64,000 bases of DNA. Origin: Acanthochromis polyacanthus (Eukaryota; Chordata; Actinopteri; Pomacentridae). This document shows, in pieces, positions 11,353-55,799 of the stretch. The position numbers and the translations under genes were made by a program. The notes below the pieces were generated by a model. The model searched no databases, was not told the DNA's origin, and was given only the letters and a program-made list of their open reading frames with translations. The stretch is from NCBI RefSeq assembly GCF_021347895.1, contig NC_067121.1, positions 30,243,974-30,307,973 of the forward strand. The letters run 5' to 3'. Each line of letters opens with the position of its first letter. Within the stretch, counting starts at the first letter, position 1.

Positions 11353-13679
11353 CATCTATACTTAGGTTTTCTCTGTGAAAACTCTGCACATGCCTCATTC
11401 TGCATTTCTGAGTGGAGTTTAGTTTAATTTAACAAGGTAAAAATCACAGTTGCAAGTGACAAGGTTGCGTTATTTACAGGAATTTAAACACCAGACGGGA
11501 ATTTTAAAAACTTATAAAAATATTTTACACGTAGAAAAGGTGAATGTAAGTTGTGCTGAGTGTTGGGGGTGGTTCCTGTTTTCCAACAATCAGGGAATAC
11601 AGGCATTAAATTTGAAACTAGACCCCAAACAGCACAATGATGGCCACATAATACGTAAATGATCTTGTAAAGATTTAAAGCCTACTCATCAAGTGTTATT
11701 AGATTAGACGTGAACTTTCTCTGATTTTTACCGTTATAGCCCCTTAAAAACAACCAGTCCTGAATGTAATATTGCAAAGCAGCCTGTAAGTGAAGCTTCA
11801 GAGTGAAGTGGGGACACTGTCCATGTTTATCTGGGTCACAGGGTCAACACCAGGAAGCTGTAAGTGGAGAGCGATCTGAGATTACTGGGGATGAGTCTAA
11901 TAGATGATGCCTGTCCAGGGATTATCAGAGAGCTGGGATGAGTAGCAACATTGCTCGTATAAACTTTCACCGGCCTTTGGCGAGTCCTCTCACATGAGCA
12001 CGTTCTTATTTTAGTGCCTCCATTTATGATGTTCAGCTGCAGGATCACGAGAGAAGATGCTGAGGGTGAATATTCTAGTAGGAGTCACGAGGAGGTTGAA
12101 ATTAAACCTGACGTGTTACTATAAGGAGTTGTAGAGATAGAAAAAGAAATGCTAATTTATCTCACTACAGTCAGTATATTCACTCTGTATGCAAATGATG
12201 TTAAAATGACAAACCCTCTCACAGTCAGAGGTTGGAGCAGCAGACCTGGCAGCTCTTTATCTCCCTCTGCAGGACACCACACCTGAAATAAACCGGTTTG
12301 GACTCTCACAGCAGCAGCTTCATCTGTCACCACCTCCAGTCTCTGCTCATGATGACGACATTTGTAACTAAACTGAAAAAATAACTCACACGTGCATCTC
12401 AGGAAGTGTTTTTTAAAAGTCTTTTGTATATTGTTTGTCAATCGAAAGATGAAAACAGACATCACAGCCATGTTATGTTCCACCGGACAAAGCTGCAACA
12501 CAAGGAGAGCTGTAGAGAAGGCACACAAAAACTAAAAGCGTCTGTTCACTGGATGTTTAAACACTGACTGACGGAAAGTTCTGTGCAGCTCATTCAGGTG
12601 AAGCAGAGTTTTCTGCCCTCACGACTGCTTCACCTTCTGGGTACGACAGAGATGAATTAGTAGATGGGAGCAACGTTTTGTCCTCTGCCTTGTTAGTGAT
12701 TTATCAAGTGGACACAAAAACTTTACGTGGCCGACAGAAGGCCATTAGAACCGAAACAGATCCAGTGTTCAAGAAATGAGAAGATCAGTTGTGTAAGTGT
12801 AATGCTGCAGTTGGCTAGCTTAGCTTAGCATAAAAGGTGAAGCTTAGCTTTAATATTAAAAAAAAGTCAAGCATATCTTGATACTTGTTCATCCGATCCA
12901 CTTCAAAATTGGCAAGAGTATTAATGAGGAGCCAAGGAAGTGCAGTGTGGAGTTTGAGGTAGATCGGATGAATGATGAGGTCCACGTTAGACATTTAGCT
13001 GCCTTTATTTGGAGAAAAAAACTCACCCCTGTTGCTAGGTGTCACATATAAGTTCAAATCTTTGAGGTTCCACTTATTTTGTGGGTATTTTCCATTTCCA
13101 AAACCAGGAGGCGAAAACAAGAAGTTTGTGATTTTACAGGCGGTTAATTTACAGAAGCAGACAGATAAGGAGTTGTCTTGTTTTCAGGCTTTCTGCTCAG
13201 CTGAGCTAAACATTCACCTGCTGTAGCTTCACATTTACTGCAACAGACTGAAACGAAAGTGGCATCGATCCTCCCACCGAACTGTCAGCAAGGCAGCATT
13301 AAACATTCTCTCAAACTATTCCTTTTAAACAGCAGAGTAAAATATTAGTGGGCAGCCGTGTTTAAACGGTTCTGAAGTGAAAGGAAAATGACAAAAAGTA
13401 AAAGTGAAATGAAATGGCTGACAGTAATTTTCTAAACTGTTAAAATGTCCAGAATAACACCTACTGCATCTACTCTGCCTGGAAATGAACTGGACTGAAA
13501 AAGTAGTAAATATTTACAGAAGCAGCATCTTCACCTTGGTGTTCTTCAATAATATATCATGTGTAAAAGCTTCTTTCAAAAAGCCTCCAGGCAAAGCTGT
13601 ACATTTACAAGAGTCACACGTCAAGTACAGTATAAAACATATGCACTTGCCCCAGTAAACAGTCCATATTCACAGGATT

Positions 13680-13685
13680 TTTATT
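13680..13685 (-). terminator. hs2st1 polyadenylation signal
   Basis: AATAAA on the minus strand, about 640 bases after the hs2st1 stop codon. No other AATAAA was noted in the same orientation between the stop and this site, so a 3' UTR of about 13,660-14,322 is inferred. Confidence 0.5.
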
Positions 13686-14322
13686 TCATAAAAACCTCAA
13701 ACGTTCCCATTCAAGTCCACTAACACAGCAAAGTAGCCAGTTTCTTACAGTTAAAGTCTCTTTAAGTTAGTAGTGGTGGTGAGGCATGAGGATGTCGTTT
13801 CACCATGAAAAATGTCTTTACATACAAACGACAACCAGAGTAAAGAGATAAAATACAACCAAACACAACCAAACAGTACAGAGCCAAAGAAAATGTTTTG
13901 TTTGGATAGGAGAACAGTGGGAGTCGATCAGGAGTCGAGGTCTGACCGACGGTGGGCGGGTCGTCTTCGGACACGTGCCGGCAGGAGCTGTCAGCTCAGA
14001 CGACCTTTGGCATGGAAGTGAAGGGGAGTGGAAGAGCTGCTGGGCTGCAGCCCGCTGACGCTCTGACGAAACACAAGCTCCCCGTCCAGCTGGCTGCCGC
14101 CGACACGAACAACAACTGTCACCAGTCCGACCGCTGCGTCAGAGTCGGATTGTTTCACATTATGTTCTCAATCGCACATACAAACGAGGCACGCAGTCAG
14201 CAGTAGTCCCCGAGTCTCACGCCACTCCTGCCTTCCTTCTCTTTCGTCTCGGATTGCACAACTGAGCGCGTGCAAAGTGTTCTGTCCATCTCCAAACCTC
14301 TTCTACAGACGCTGCGGTCGCT

Positions 14323-46927
<32,605 letters not shown>

Positions 46928-47764
46928 CAAATCATCCAGAGTAGGGGTATGGTCAGTCCATGCTCAGAGGAGGAGACACTGGAATCACACACAGAAGGAG
47001 CGACGACGGTGGTTACAAAGCGGCTGAGAGTGTGAGTGTCTGTGTGTGTGTGCGTGGCCCTCTCTCCCTCCTTCCCTCCCTCTCACAGTGTGTGTGTGTG
47101 TGTGTGGATATATCTCAGACCCTCCGGTTACCTCAAATGCGATGTGTTCATGCTCGGCTTTCATCAAGTCGATTCCCCGGCAGAGGAGCGTCGCAAAAGT
47201 CGCAGAGATGCGTCCAGATTTGTGGCTCCGGGCAGAAGGGAGCGGGGCTACCAGCCGCTGTCGCCTGCGTCCCCCATGTAGCGGTTGTCCTGTCCCATCC
47301 AGTGTGTTCACCGCCGCACCACGGACACACTATTACTACCAGTCAGGCCATTGGGTGTAATAACAGTCCAACACACGGCAGAGGGTTTCTATTCGTCCCC
47401 TTCCGCTGTCTGTTCAATCCGGATTGGACCGTTTTCACAAACAGACGCGGATTGAAACGGCAGGTGGCGCACTTCATTCTATAACCATGGTAACAGCAGC
47501 GGCGAGGAAGAAAGTACGCGGCGACCTTAGTGTATGCCAGAATGCAAGAAATAGAGTAAAAAAATGAAACGCCCTCTTTATGACTTTACATACTTTTAAA
47601 AATACTCACACAGTCTATATAAGCGGTGTTGTATTGTATTCTTCAAAAATATCAACGAAACATACCGCCATTCGTAAAGCTTAACAATCAGGCGCAGCTG
47701 GGGCCTCCCTACCGTAAGACACAGGGGTCCTGGGAGTCGTTTCGCTAACAAAGCAGGCTGCAAA
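46928..47764. promoter_or_regulatory. bidirectional promoter region between hs2st1 and selenof
   Basis: 837 bp separate the two divergent start codons. The middle (about 47,150-47,480) is GC- and CpG-rich compared with its surroundings and shows no TATA box, so a shared CpG-type promoter is inferred. On the hs2st1 side (47,030-47,105) are TG-repeat and CCCTCC tracts, likely in the 5' leader. Confidence 0.6.
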
Positions 47765-47812
47765 ATGTCGGGAGAGGTGTATCTCCTGTGGCTTCTTTCG
47801 CTACTACAGACG
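47765..47812 (+). CDS. selenof: selenof coding exon 1
   Basis: MSGEVYLLWLLSLLQT, 16 codons, then a GTAAGT donor. It encodes the core of the signal peptide. The start was chosen as the only in-frame ATG ahead of the hydrophobic run. Confidence 0.88.
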
Positions 47813-50800
47813 GTAAGTTTATTAGCAGGAACAATCGCCAATTTTAGCAGCTGTCAGACGAGCTTATAGTTACCCCCAAAGAGCTGGGCAGGCTGTCAGC
47901 GTTCAGTTACGTTCAGTTTGTTGAGCCGCATCCTGCTGAGCCCGGAGCTTCAAAAATGACGTGGCTAATAGAGGAAGTGAAGCAGTGTCTGTTTCTCTGC
48001 TAACTGTTTTTTTCTGCCTTTACACTGACTGTTTTGTCTGTCCGTGTGGGTTTATAAGTGATATAAGAGAGAGGCGACGGCAAACTAAGACTTCCTGTGT
48101 CCTGACTTTACTTAACCCGTCAAATGCTGTGCTCTTTTAAGTAAAAACAGAGTCAATCTCCTGTAAGTTCTCCAGCTAAAGCTAGAGTGGAATAACACTG
48201 ATATGGTGTCAAAATGGTGTCCATTCGACTGAATAGCAAGCAATTTTTTTTTCCTTTAGTACCTTATCATATTTAGAGGTGAAGTGTTTTACAGGCAGAG
48301 GTAAAATACTCAACACAACAGAATAAAATGAATTGATTTAAATAAATCAATGACAGTAAAGACAAGTTGGATCAGATATAAACACATTTTAGAGAAAAAA
48401 TGAAACTAATTGACCATGAGAGCAGAAAAATACTGGAGATGAACAAGCTACAGATATATAGATAGATGCTTTGTTAATCCCAAGTGAAATTCAAGTGTTC
48501 AGTAGCTACCATAAGATTCAGAGTCCTATATATTATTTTGATTGTATAATACAACTAAATTCCTAAACATTAAAGGTTAGTAGGATAGCGTTACTTTTAA
48601 ACTGACAACTCGGTAAGAAAGGATGATTTTACCTTGCCGACATGTTTCGATGTTGTTGGTTCAAAAGTAACACTATCCTATAATAATAAATGACAACATG
48701 AACATAATCCAACTATTAAAGGTTCGTATATTCTTACTTATAGTATAGTTAGTATATTCTCTGAAAAACTTGATGTACAATATTATAAAAAACTTCTTAT
48801 TTTAAAATCTTTAGAAATATTAAATGTATTAAAGGTCAATAGACAGTATTTACACGTTCCGAGGCACTGTGAAACACAAGTTTCCGAGGGTTGCTATGTG
48901 TTCCGATGACCGAATGAGGATCTAGTTGCAGCTTTGATGTGGCTGCTTAAATTTAGATCTAAATAGGACACTGAATATTAGAGGACAGCTTCCTGAGTCC
49001 CAAACGTGAAAACATGTTCAGTCTCTCCTATCATTGTTAGGCTGCATGTTAAGGGAAAAGCTTCCCAATCATTTTTCAAAGCTGCCACACGCTTCAGTAA
49101 GGAGGTTCAACGCACATCAGCTTGAAATATCTCAATAATTGCCAACATGTTCACCCACATTCCCAAAGACTTTCTCTGGAAATACTGAGTAATGCTAAAT
49201 CAACGAAAGTCAAATGAGTTTAGTGCTTTGTTCTTGGTTAGTTTAGTTGACATCAAATGAATTCTGACATATTTGTGTAGAGTTATATATCTTACCATAG
49301 TATAAAATTAGATTGTATGACACACTTCACAGTAGGGCTGAACAATCAATCCATGTATAAATGATATCTCAAAATGCAGTTAGCAAATAGCAAAGACTGC
49401 AGTTTAGGATATATGTCATGCATTGTGTCCTACCCAGGGTTTAAACTGTTGTATAAGTTGCTTTATACATCCATGGTGTCCTCTTTGTGTGACAGTCACA
49501 GCTTTAATGTTGTCTCGTGTGGTAAAGACACTTCTGTTCCACTGTGAATATTGAAGTAAAGGAGGAATTTAGAAAACTGTATTCCAAAAAAAAATTCCAA
49601 ATTTTTTCAGAAAAATTTCAGCAGAATATTTTCCACCAATCGGTCAACTCTGCTTCTCAGTCTTCCAACATCTTCAGTTCCGAATTTCAACTTTTTCCAT
49701 TAGTAGCTGCTTTTTTACTCTCACTGTCCTGCCATTGTGAAGTAAACGCTTCATGAAAACTTTGCCTTTTCTTTGTTCTTCTCTTGATCTTTTTCGTCTC
49801 CTTCTTCCTCCCTCCAGCTGTCGGCGTACGGTGCCGACCTGTCGTCTGAGGCCTGCAGGGAGCTGGGCTTCTCCAGCAACCTGCTGTGCAGCTCCTGTGA
49901 CCTGCTTGGGGAGTTCAGCCTCAACAAGCTCCAACCCAACTGCCGGCAGTGCTGCCAGCAGGAGGCCCAGATGGAAGCACGCAAGGTAAAGGGTTTAAAC
50001 TGAAAGTCTAGAGTAAATCACAGCTTGGAGCATATTAAAAAGGCTTAGGAAGGAGATTCAGTGAGAATAGCATGGTCAGAAACAAGGTTAACTCAAGTGC
50101 ATGCAGTGAAAATGTCTTTCTGTGCTGTGACTGAGACTTGACAGATCTGATGATGCACAATAAATAGTTTATGGAGCTGAATGTATGCTGTCGTTAGTCC
50201 TTTACTGAGTTTTATGCAGGACAGCGGATAGTGGTAGCACTTAGAAGACCTCTCTGTCAGAATATGTCACTTTTATTGGCAGGGTCACAACCATCAGCAT
50301 TTGGACTGCTAATAAAAACAGCCTCGTTTTAACCTCCCTGTTGACGCTGTTTGCAGCTGTGCATCAGGTCTGAGCTGCCACACATAAAGTCTGTCACTAG
50401 CTGTCCGCCTCAGTCTTTCTCTGTGATGTTCAGAGGCGAGGCTCCTTAACCCCAGCCCCGACTCTCCCCATGGGGTCAAGTTTATGCGGTGGCAGCCTCT
50501 CTGTAACCGGTGAGGAGGTGTTACTGTACGCTCAACGCTCCGGTGATTGCAGCGAAGTCAGAAGGAGTCACCGCTGTGTTGTGACGGATAAACACAGACT
50601 CAAGTGATGGCGGCAAAACAATGTCATTCTTCTTTGATTAAGCGAAGCCCCCAGAGCGTGTGTGACTGGTATCCTAGCAACAGCACCTTGGAAGAGTGTA
50701 GTGCACACCTCATTACACCCCTTGATGATAACTCTGTTTCAGGCAGACACTTAGAGCAAAGATTACACCTCTTCCTCTTCACAATTTGAGCAAAAATGTC

Positions 50801-53800
50801 ACTTACAAGAGCAATTGCCTGTCTCCAGCTGCACTCTGAGGGTAGCAGCAGAAACGACGGTGTCACTGAGCACATTCTCCCCCCAGACAGGAACAATTAT
50901 CTGCCTTAAAAATTCTTTTTAGTCTCTCAATTGACATCAGTGCCGTGTCATTAAACCCTCTGAGCAATGGGTTATTGCGCAGCCTCGTCGATTAGTGAGA
51001 TTCGGCGAGCTCGGAGGGCATTTCGGTTACTCGTTTTCAGATCTCTGCAGGACACCCACACATAGCAGCACCTCAGCTCAACATTACGTCTCTGTAGAGA
51101 AGCAAACCCTCGTGAGAGTCGGTTAACGACAACACGCAAAGTGTCCATTTCAGCCTAATGTTATTCTATATTTATCTTCTTATTGGATGCCAGGAAAACA
51201 CCAAAATCAAGTCATCCTGCTAACAAATACTGTGTTTCCTTCATTCCTTTGTGTCACTCATACACAGTGTTGCCCAAAAAGCTATTAAAAGCACACAAAT
51301 GAGCCCTGCTGTTGCACTGGGTGACATGTTCCCTCATTACCTGTGTACTATTGTTTATATTGATTTGCTCTCATTTTGTTGCTCGCTGCAACACTTGCAT
51401 AGCTGAGAACAGTTGCTCCATTTTGTGCTCCTGTTTGAGGGCTAAACACCACACAGCTGAGCAGTTTGCAAAATATACTGAGCCTTTTAGAAACGTTTTA
51501 TTAGTGACATGTTTTATGAGAAGTTTGTTACGAGGAACCAGTGGACTTTAGGCTGTGTGCCACAAACTGCTCAGGGAAACTAGAAAATGTGTTTTGTGTG
51601 TGTGTGTGGGGGATTTGCTGAGAAATAATTAGAAAATTTCTACTTTTGTCATTTGATCTTGAGACACATAAGAAATGTTATGAGCGAGATAGGAGCAATG
51701 CTGAATAATTATGTGATAATTGTAAAGATTTAGGGTTAAATTGTGTAAAATATTCCCAATGCAAGGACAAGAATCACTTCAACTGACGTCTTTTGGCATT
51801 TAACCCTCATATTGTCCCAAAATTGACCCATTTTAAAGTTTGAAAATGTGCAGAAAAAGTATATTTTCACAGTGAAACTGTCCACATTTTCAACATTTTT
51901 GGGAAACCTTTGAAAATGTTTCAGTGGATAAAAAGAGAAATGTTAAAAATGTTTCTGAAGAACATTCACAAAAAAATCAACCAAAATTCAGCGAAATTTG
52001 CTGGATTTCTGTAGATTTTTATGTGAATGTTCTTAAAGAAAATATTATTAGGTTTACTGATATATATGTAATCACTTTAGATATTTTTAGGATTTTTTTT
52101 GGAAGATTTTTACTCATTTTTTGAAAATATTTACAAGAGTTTTTTTTGCCACATTAGGAGATTTTAAAAAAAAACTTTAAAGGGAAACTTTAAAGGAATT
52201 TTTAAGTTTTTTGCAAATTTTCAGAAGTTTGAAGAATTTTTTTTGCTGAATTTTTGGATTTTTTTCAGACAAGGAAACAATATTTTTTTGTGCCCATAAA
52301 TGAGGACAACAGGAGGGTTAACCCCGTCCAACCTACCTATTTTGGCGCAAAAATGTGAATAAGAACAAACACAAATTGAAACGGCTGCAGCTTCCCAACC
52401 ATTCTGGCTCTGAATGAATAAGAAACAGGATTTGTGATGTTTGGAGTGAGTATGTTTTGGCTCTGGTGCAAATTAGAAATAAATCAAATTTTCCAAAGTC
52501 GAGGACCTTCTGAATCCTGATAACAAATGTGTTGAGGTTTATTGATGTAGTAAAGTGAAAGAAGGGCAGGGATTGGACCATGGACGTGGGTCTCCTCTGG
52601 GAGTTTATGAGGTTAGTCATTGTTGTGCTCCTATATCACAGATCCTAGTTAAACCTAAAAGGGCAAGACTGGATTCTATTTTTCTACATGACTTATTTCT
52701 TGTTACCCTTTAAGATATACAAGTACTATCTCTTGCTAAACAAATAATGTTTACACCGATGCAGTAGCTTTAGCAGCAATAATAGTGATAATAAACCTTT
52801 ACGTTAGTCAAGAAAACAATTATGACATGTGATGCAATGAAAACGAGTGGTGTCTACTGATTAAATACAGTCTTTCTGCCTTCCTGAAGAGGGAAAACCA
52901 TACCTTCAGGACAGGTTGTTTCTTTGTGTAAAATTAGATTTTTTGATTGAAAATTCAATGAAGCTGCTCTATTTCTGAGACTCAGGGGAGGCGGGTCATT
53001 TTTGACCCTGAGGACAACATGAGGGTTAATTACTTTTTTATTTTATTTTTATTTTATTAGTTTATTTGAACAGGGACAGTGCACATTAATCAACATTTCT
53101 GTAAATGTACCAGTTTTAGCTATAAAGCTAATTTCCAACTGTAGTCCCTGGGCAGATGAAAATGCCAGCAACATTAAAAAATAAGAGTAAATAAAGAGTA
53201 AAAATTACATAGAGAACATGACTGGACATGGATCCAGTTTCTGATGTGTGCTTTAGGTTTTAAATGATTGATAGAGCGATTAACTAATTATCAATATTTG
53301 AAATGTTCAGATTCCACGTATGAGTCCAATTAAATTCGTCTGTCGTTTGTTTTCCGCTCTCAACACCGTCGTGGCTCGTCTCTGTTCTTCTGATCTTCCA
53401 TGTGTGGTAAAATGAAAAACAGGAGAATGTAATTTCAGCTGTGCCAGGCTTGTTTACAGAAACACAGGAGGAGACGGGCAGAGGAGAGGATCCTGGCTTT
53501 GCATGTGTAATTTAATTTGCAGCGTGAACCAGCCGACCAGGCCATTTACCACTCTCCTCCCTGAAAACAGCAAGCGGGGCACAGTGTTGAAATACTGCCG
53601 TGACACTCCAATTTCCTCTAACTTATTGTGTATTGGTGCTGGAGGTTTGATTACAAGTGAGCCCTGCACAAACCGCCATCCATCAGCCCCACTCCATATG
53701 CACAGGCTCACAGTTTAATGACCCCCAAGGAGTCGCCCAGACACATTTATGAATCAGCCCGCCTGAATCAAATTACTGCTGCAGACCAGACATCCTGCCA

Positions 53801-54743
53801 CCAGCAGAGCCCCTGTATGTGGGAAGAAAACCTCCTCGTGGACTACTTCACCTTGTTTCTCTCTGCCCACAGCTGTACGCCGGGGCCATCCTCGAGGTGT
53901 GTGGATGAAAATTGGGGAGGTTCCCTCAAGTCCAAGGTAAGTTTTACCGTTTTGATTTTACTTCTCATCTCGTTTTGAAGCAGCTTGTCTTAATCAGCGG
54001 CGATGCAGGTGAAGCATCATTTATTAGCAGTGGGTGGTCCAAGTCGCCTGCAGGATGGTTTCCGAAGAAGCTTTTGAAGTTTCTTTTTCCCCCTCCTGTG
54101 TGTCTCCCACTCCCGCTAACGTGGTTAATTCAGTGTCGAGTTACGTTGATGGAGTTGGTGCAGCTCGCCTCAGTGTGGGGGGTAAACGTCTGGAGCGCCG
54201 TCTGTGCCATATGGCTGTCGTTTGTTTACTTCAGCTGTAGCCATCCTGCGTTTTCAACTGTCTCCTCTGCTGTTCACGCCGCATTCTCGGGAGGCTTTGC
54301 AGTTGGCAGTAATTACAGAGCGCCGCACTGAAATATGACGCCTAATTGACTGATTCATCACCTGACATGCGCCTCTTTTTCTTTCTCTTCCACAGCTTTT
54401 GTCAGGAGCGACAAGCCGAAGATGTTCAAGGGTCTTCAGATCAAGGTAGCGCTGATGAATCGCGTTGCTTTTCATCGTTAAGCTTCATCTGAGGAGATAA
54501 ATTAGATCAAATCGATGAAATGAGCCACAGATATTTCTCTGAATATTCAAGGCATTCCTAACAAACCTCCTCTTTTTCCGTCCTTCTCTTCAACCCCCTC
54601 CCACGCTGCAGTACGTTAGAGGCTCGGATCCTGTGCTCAAGCTTTTGGACGATAACGGGAACATCGCTGAAGAGCTCAGCATCCTCAAGTGGAACACTGA
54701 CAGCGTGGAGGAGTTCCTGAGTGAGAAGTTAGACCGAATATAG
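47765..54743 (+). CDS. selenof: selenoprotein F (SEP15), complete, 5 coding exons, UGA read as Sec
   Basis: This is an endoplasmic-reticulum thioredoxin-like selenoprotein that binds UDP-glucose:glycoprotein glucosyltransferase and takes part in disulfide quality control. Five exons join in phase to 462 nt, or 153 aa. Residues 1-about 20 (MSGEVYLLWLLSLLQTLSAY) form a signal peptide, shorter than in mammals. Residues about 28-62 are the cysteine-rich UGGT-binding part (CRELGFSSNLLCSSCDLL... CRQCC). The redox motif is Cys82-Gly83-Sec84, with TGA at 53,906-53,908 in LEVCG-U-KLGRFPQVQ. The C-terminal thioredoxin-like end is YVRGSDPVLKLLDDNGNIAE and EEFLSEKLDRI. Naive gene callers will truncate at the TGA. 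A SECIS follows in the 3' UTR. Identity is essentially certain. Confidence 0.98.
48452..48512 (-). repeat. LINE 3' tail
   Basis: The reverse complement reads GAATTTCACTTGGGATTAAC, then AAAGCATCTATCTATATATC, the usual tail of fish LINEs. Confidence 0.6.
49818..49985 (+). CDS. selenof: selenof coding exon 2
   Basis: CAG acceptor, then LSAYGADLSSEACRELGF through CRQCCQQEAQMEARK, with a GTAAAG donor; 56 codons, phase 0. It holds the cysteine-rich domain. Confidence 0.97.
51804..52317 (+). mobile_element. stand-alone TTAA-flanked piggyBac-like MITE
   Basis: TTAA at 51,800-51,803 and 52,318-52,321; ends CCCTCATATTGTCCC and GAGGACAACAGGAGGG. Same family as the copies nested in the CACTG elements, but here no CACTG sequence surrounds it. 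Confidence 0.8.
52985..53024 (+). repeat. end fragment of a TTAA MITE
   Basis: GGTCATTTTTGACCCTGAGG, then ACAACATGAGGG and TTAA. It resembles the right end of the same superfamily; the left end was not found. Confidence 0.5.
53038..53240. repeat. fish interspersed repeat, possibly a LINE 3' part
   Basis: Contains TTTATTTGAACAGGGACAGT, then GCACATTAATCAACATT and CTGTAGTCCCTGGGCAG, which I recognise as a recurring fish repeat. The family name is uncertain. Confidence 0.45.
53873..53936 (+). CDS. selenof: selenof coding exon 3 with Sec codon
   Basis: LYAGAILEVCG, then TGA (Sec, 53,906-53,908), then KLGRFPQVQ, with a GTAAGT donor; ends one base into the next codon. Confidence 0.97.
54396..54445 (+). 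CDS. selenof: selenof coding exon 4
   Basis: CACAG acceptor, completes the Ala codon, then FVRSDKPKMFKGLQIK, with a GTAGCG donor. Confidence 0.97.
54612..54743 (+). CDS. selenof: selenof coding exon 5 and stop
   Basis: CTGCAG acceptor, then YVRGSDPVLKLLDDNGNI through FLSEKLDRI and TAG. The true termination codon is TAG, not UGA. Confidence 0.97.
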   Translation, partial: YVRGSDPVLKLLDDNGNIAEELSILKWNTDSVEEFLSEKLDRI

Positions 54744-55616
54744 ACACCAAGAGTCCAATTTTTGTTCTATATATTTTTTTTTTAGTTTAAAAGGTCGGTT
54801 CGCTCAAACTAAAAAGAAAAAAATATTTGACCACTTCTTGTTTAGCCCAGCTGTGCAGACAGTTTCTCTGAACTTATGTTTGTGACGCATTCATAGTTAT
54901 CTGCAACTTGTCTTTCCCTAAACTGTGAGCAGATTAATAACCTTAAATCTTGTCAGCTTTACAAACCGGTACTACTCAAGAAACCGTCCACGTGACAACA
55001 ACAAGCACACTGTTCCCAGTAAGATCTAAATGTAATGCTTCACTATTTTGTAAAAATCCCGTCATGATTCAGTTCATTTGGCAGATATCACAAAACACAT
55101 CTTTTAGAAACTCAAGAAAATAAAGCAAACTACGTGCACAGCTGGAGGAAAGTGAGCAAATATTTTTAGTTTTTGTAGTTTATGTGAACCGACAGTTTAA
55201 TAATTTACCGATTTGAACACAACTTGGCCTGGATAGCTGGTTGCCAAGTCCCTGCTCGATGCGACTGTTTTTGTATCTGAAAATCATGAATTTCTTGTCA
55301 GGTTTTTACCAAAAAACAAAACAAAAACTCATGTGAGATTGTGAAAAAGCATAATCACGGAGCCCAGAGGGGCAGCACGCCCTAAATGGTTTTACAGGCT
55401 AATCATGGCAATCTGTGCGTTCGGTTTCAAAAACACTTCTGCACATCATGAAGCGTTTCATCGTCTACCTGTGGGAGTTTCCGTTTCCCCTCCTCTCTGT
55501 CTGTCTGATATTCTTGTATAATTATTTTTTTATAATGCTGAACATTGTGACTGATGGGATTTGCAGTAAGAGCGAATGGATCCTAGTTTGTCCTCGAACA
55601 CAGACGTCTCTGCTGA

Positions 55617-55685
55617 GGAACACTTTAGTGAAGATCTCACAGTAAACCAGAGTTGGAATGTGAGGTCTGATGTAAAATGTGTGTT
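55617..55685 (+). promoter_or_regulatory. SECIS element of selenof
   Basis: The 5' core GTGAA (55,628-55,632) faces the 3' core CTGAT (55,667-55,671). Between them GATCTCACA (55,633-55,641) pairs with TGTGAGGTC (55,659-55,667) as nine base pairs with one G-U. The apical loop has AAA at 55,644-55,646, 12 bases after the core TGA, the usual SECIS spacing. ACACTTTA before the core can pair with TAAAATGTGT after it to form the lower helix. It directs Sec insertion at 53,906. Confidence 0.9.
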
Positions 55686-55772
55686 TTCCTGCATCTTCTG
55701 CTTTGGAGACAAACTGGATTTGTTTTGGAAGCATGTTTTTCAGCAAGTGAGATGACGGTTTAAATATGCAAC

Positions 55773-55778
55773 AATAAA
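55773..55778 (+). terminator. selenof polyadenylation signal
   Basis: AATAAA about 90 bases after the SECIS, giving a 3' UTR of about 1.05 kb that includes it. Confidence 0.65.
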
Positions 55779-55799
55779 CAAAGTCTCTCATAGTTTTTG

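Larger units (their letters stand above)
7500..13660. other. intergenic region between pkn2 and hs2st1
   Basis: No gene recognised. It holds the foldback element at 8,192-8,440, a LINE-like tail near 10,215-10,240 (GGGATCAATAAAGT), a Tc1 fragment at 10,672-11,090 and a transposon-end fragment at 11,269-11,352. The rest is AT-rich with only short spurious open frames. Confidence 0.6.
47813..54611 (+). other. selenof introns
   Basis: Introns are 47,813-49,817, 49,986-53,872, 53,937-54,395 and 54,446-54,611. Intron 1 has a LINE tail near 48,452-48,512. Intron 2 has a TTAA MITE (51,804-52,317), a MITE end fragment (about 52,985-53,024) and a fish repeat (53,038-53,240). Nothing else is recognised. 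Confidence 0.7.

Noticed and set aside
46960..47484. 174-codon open frame on the plus strand, the longest in the window
   Set aside because: It is low in complexity (TG repeat gives CVCVCV), lies in the divergent promoter and hs2st1 leader, and resembles no protein I know.
53906..53908. In-frame TGA in selenof as a pseudogene signal
   Set aside because: It sits at the known Sec position after Cys-Gly, the rest of the gene is intact, and a SECIS is present.
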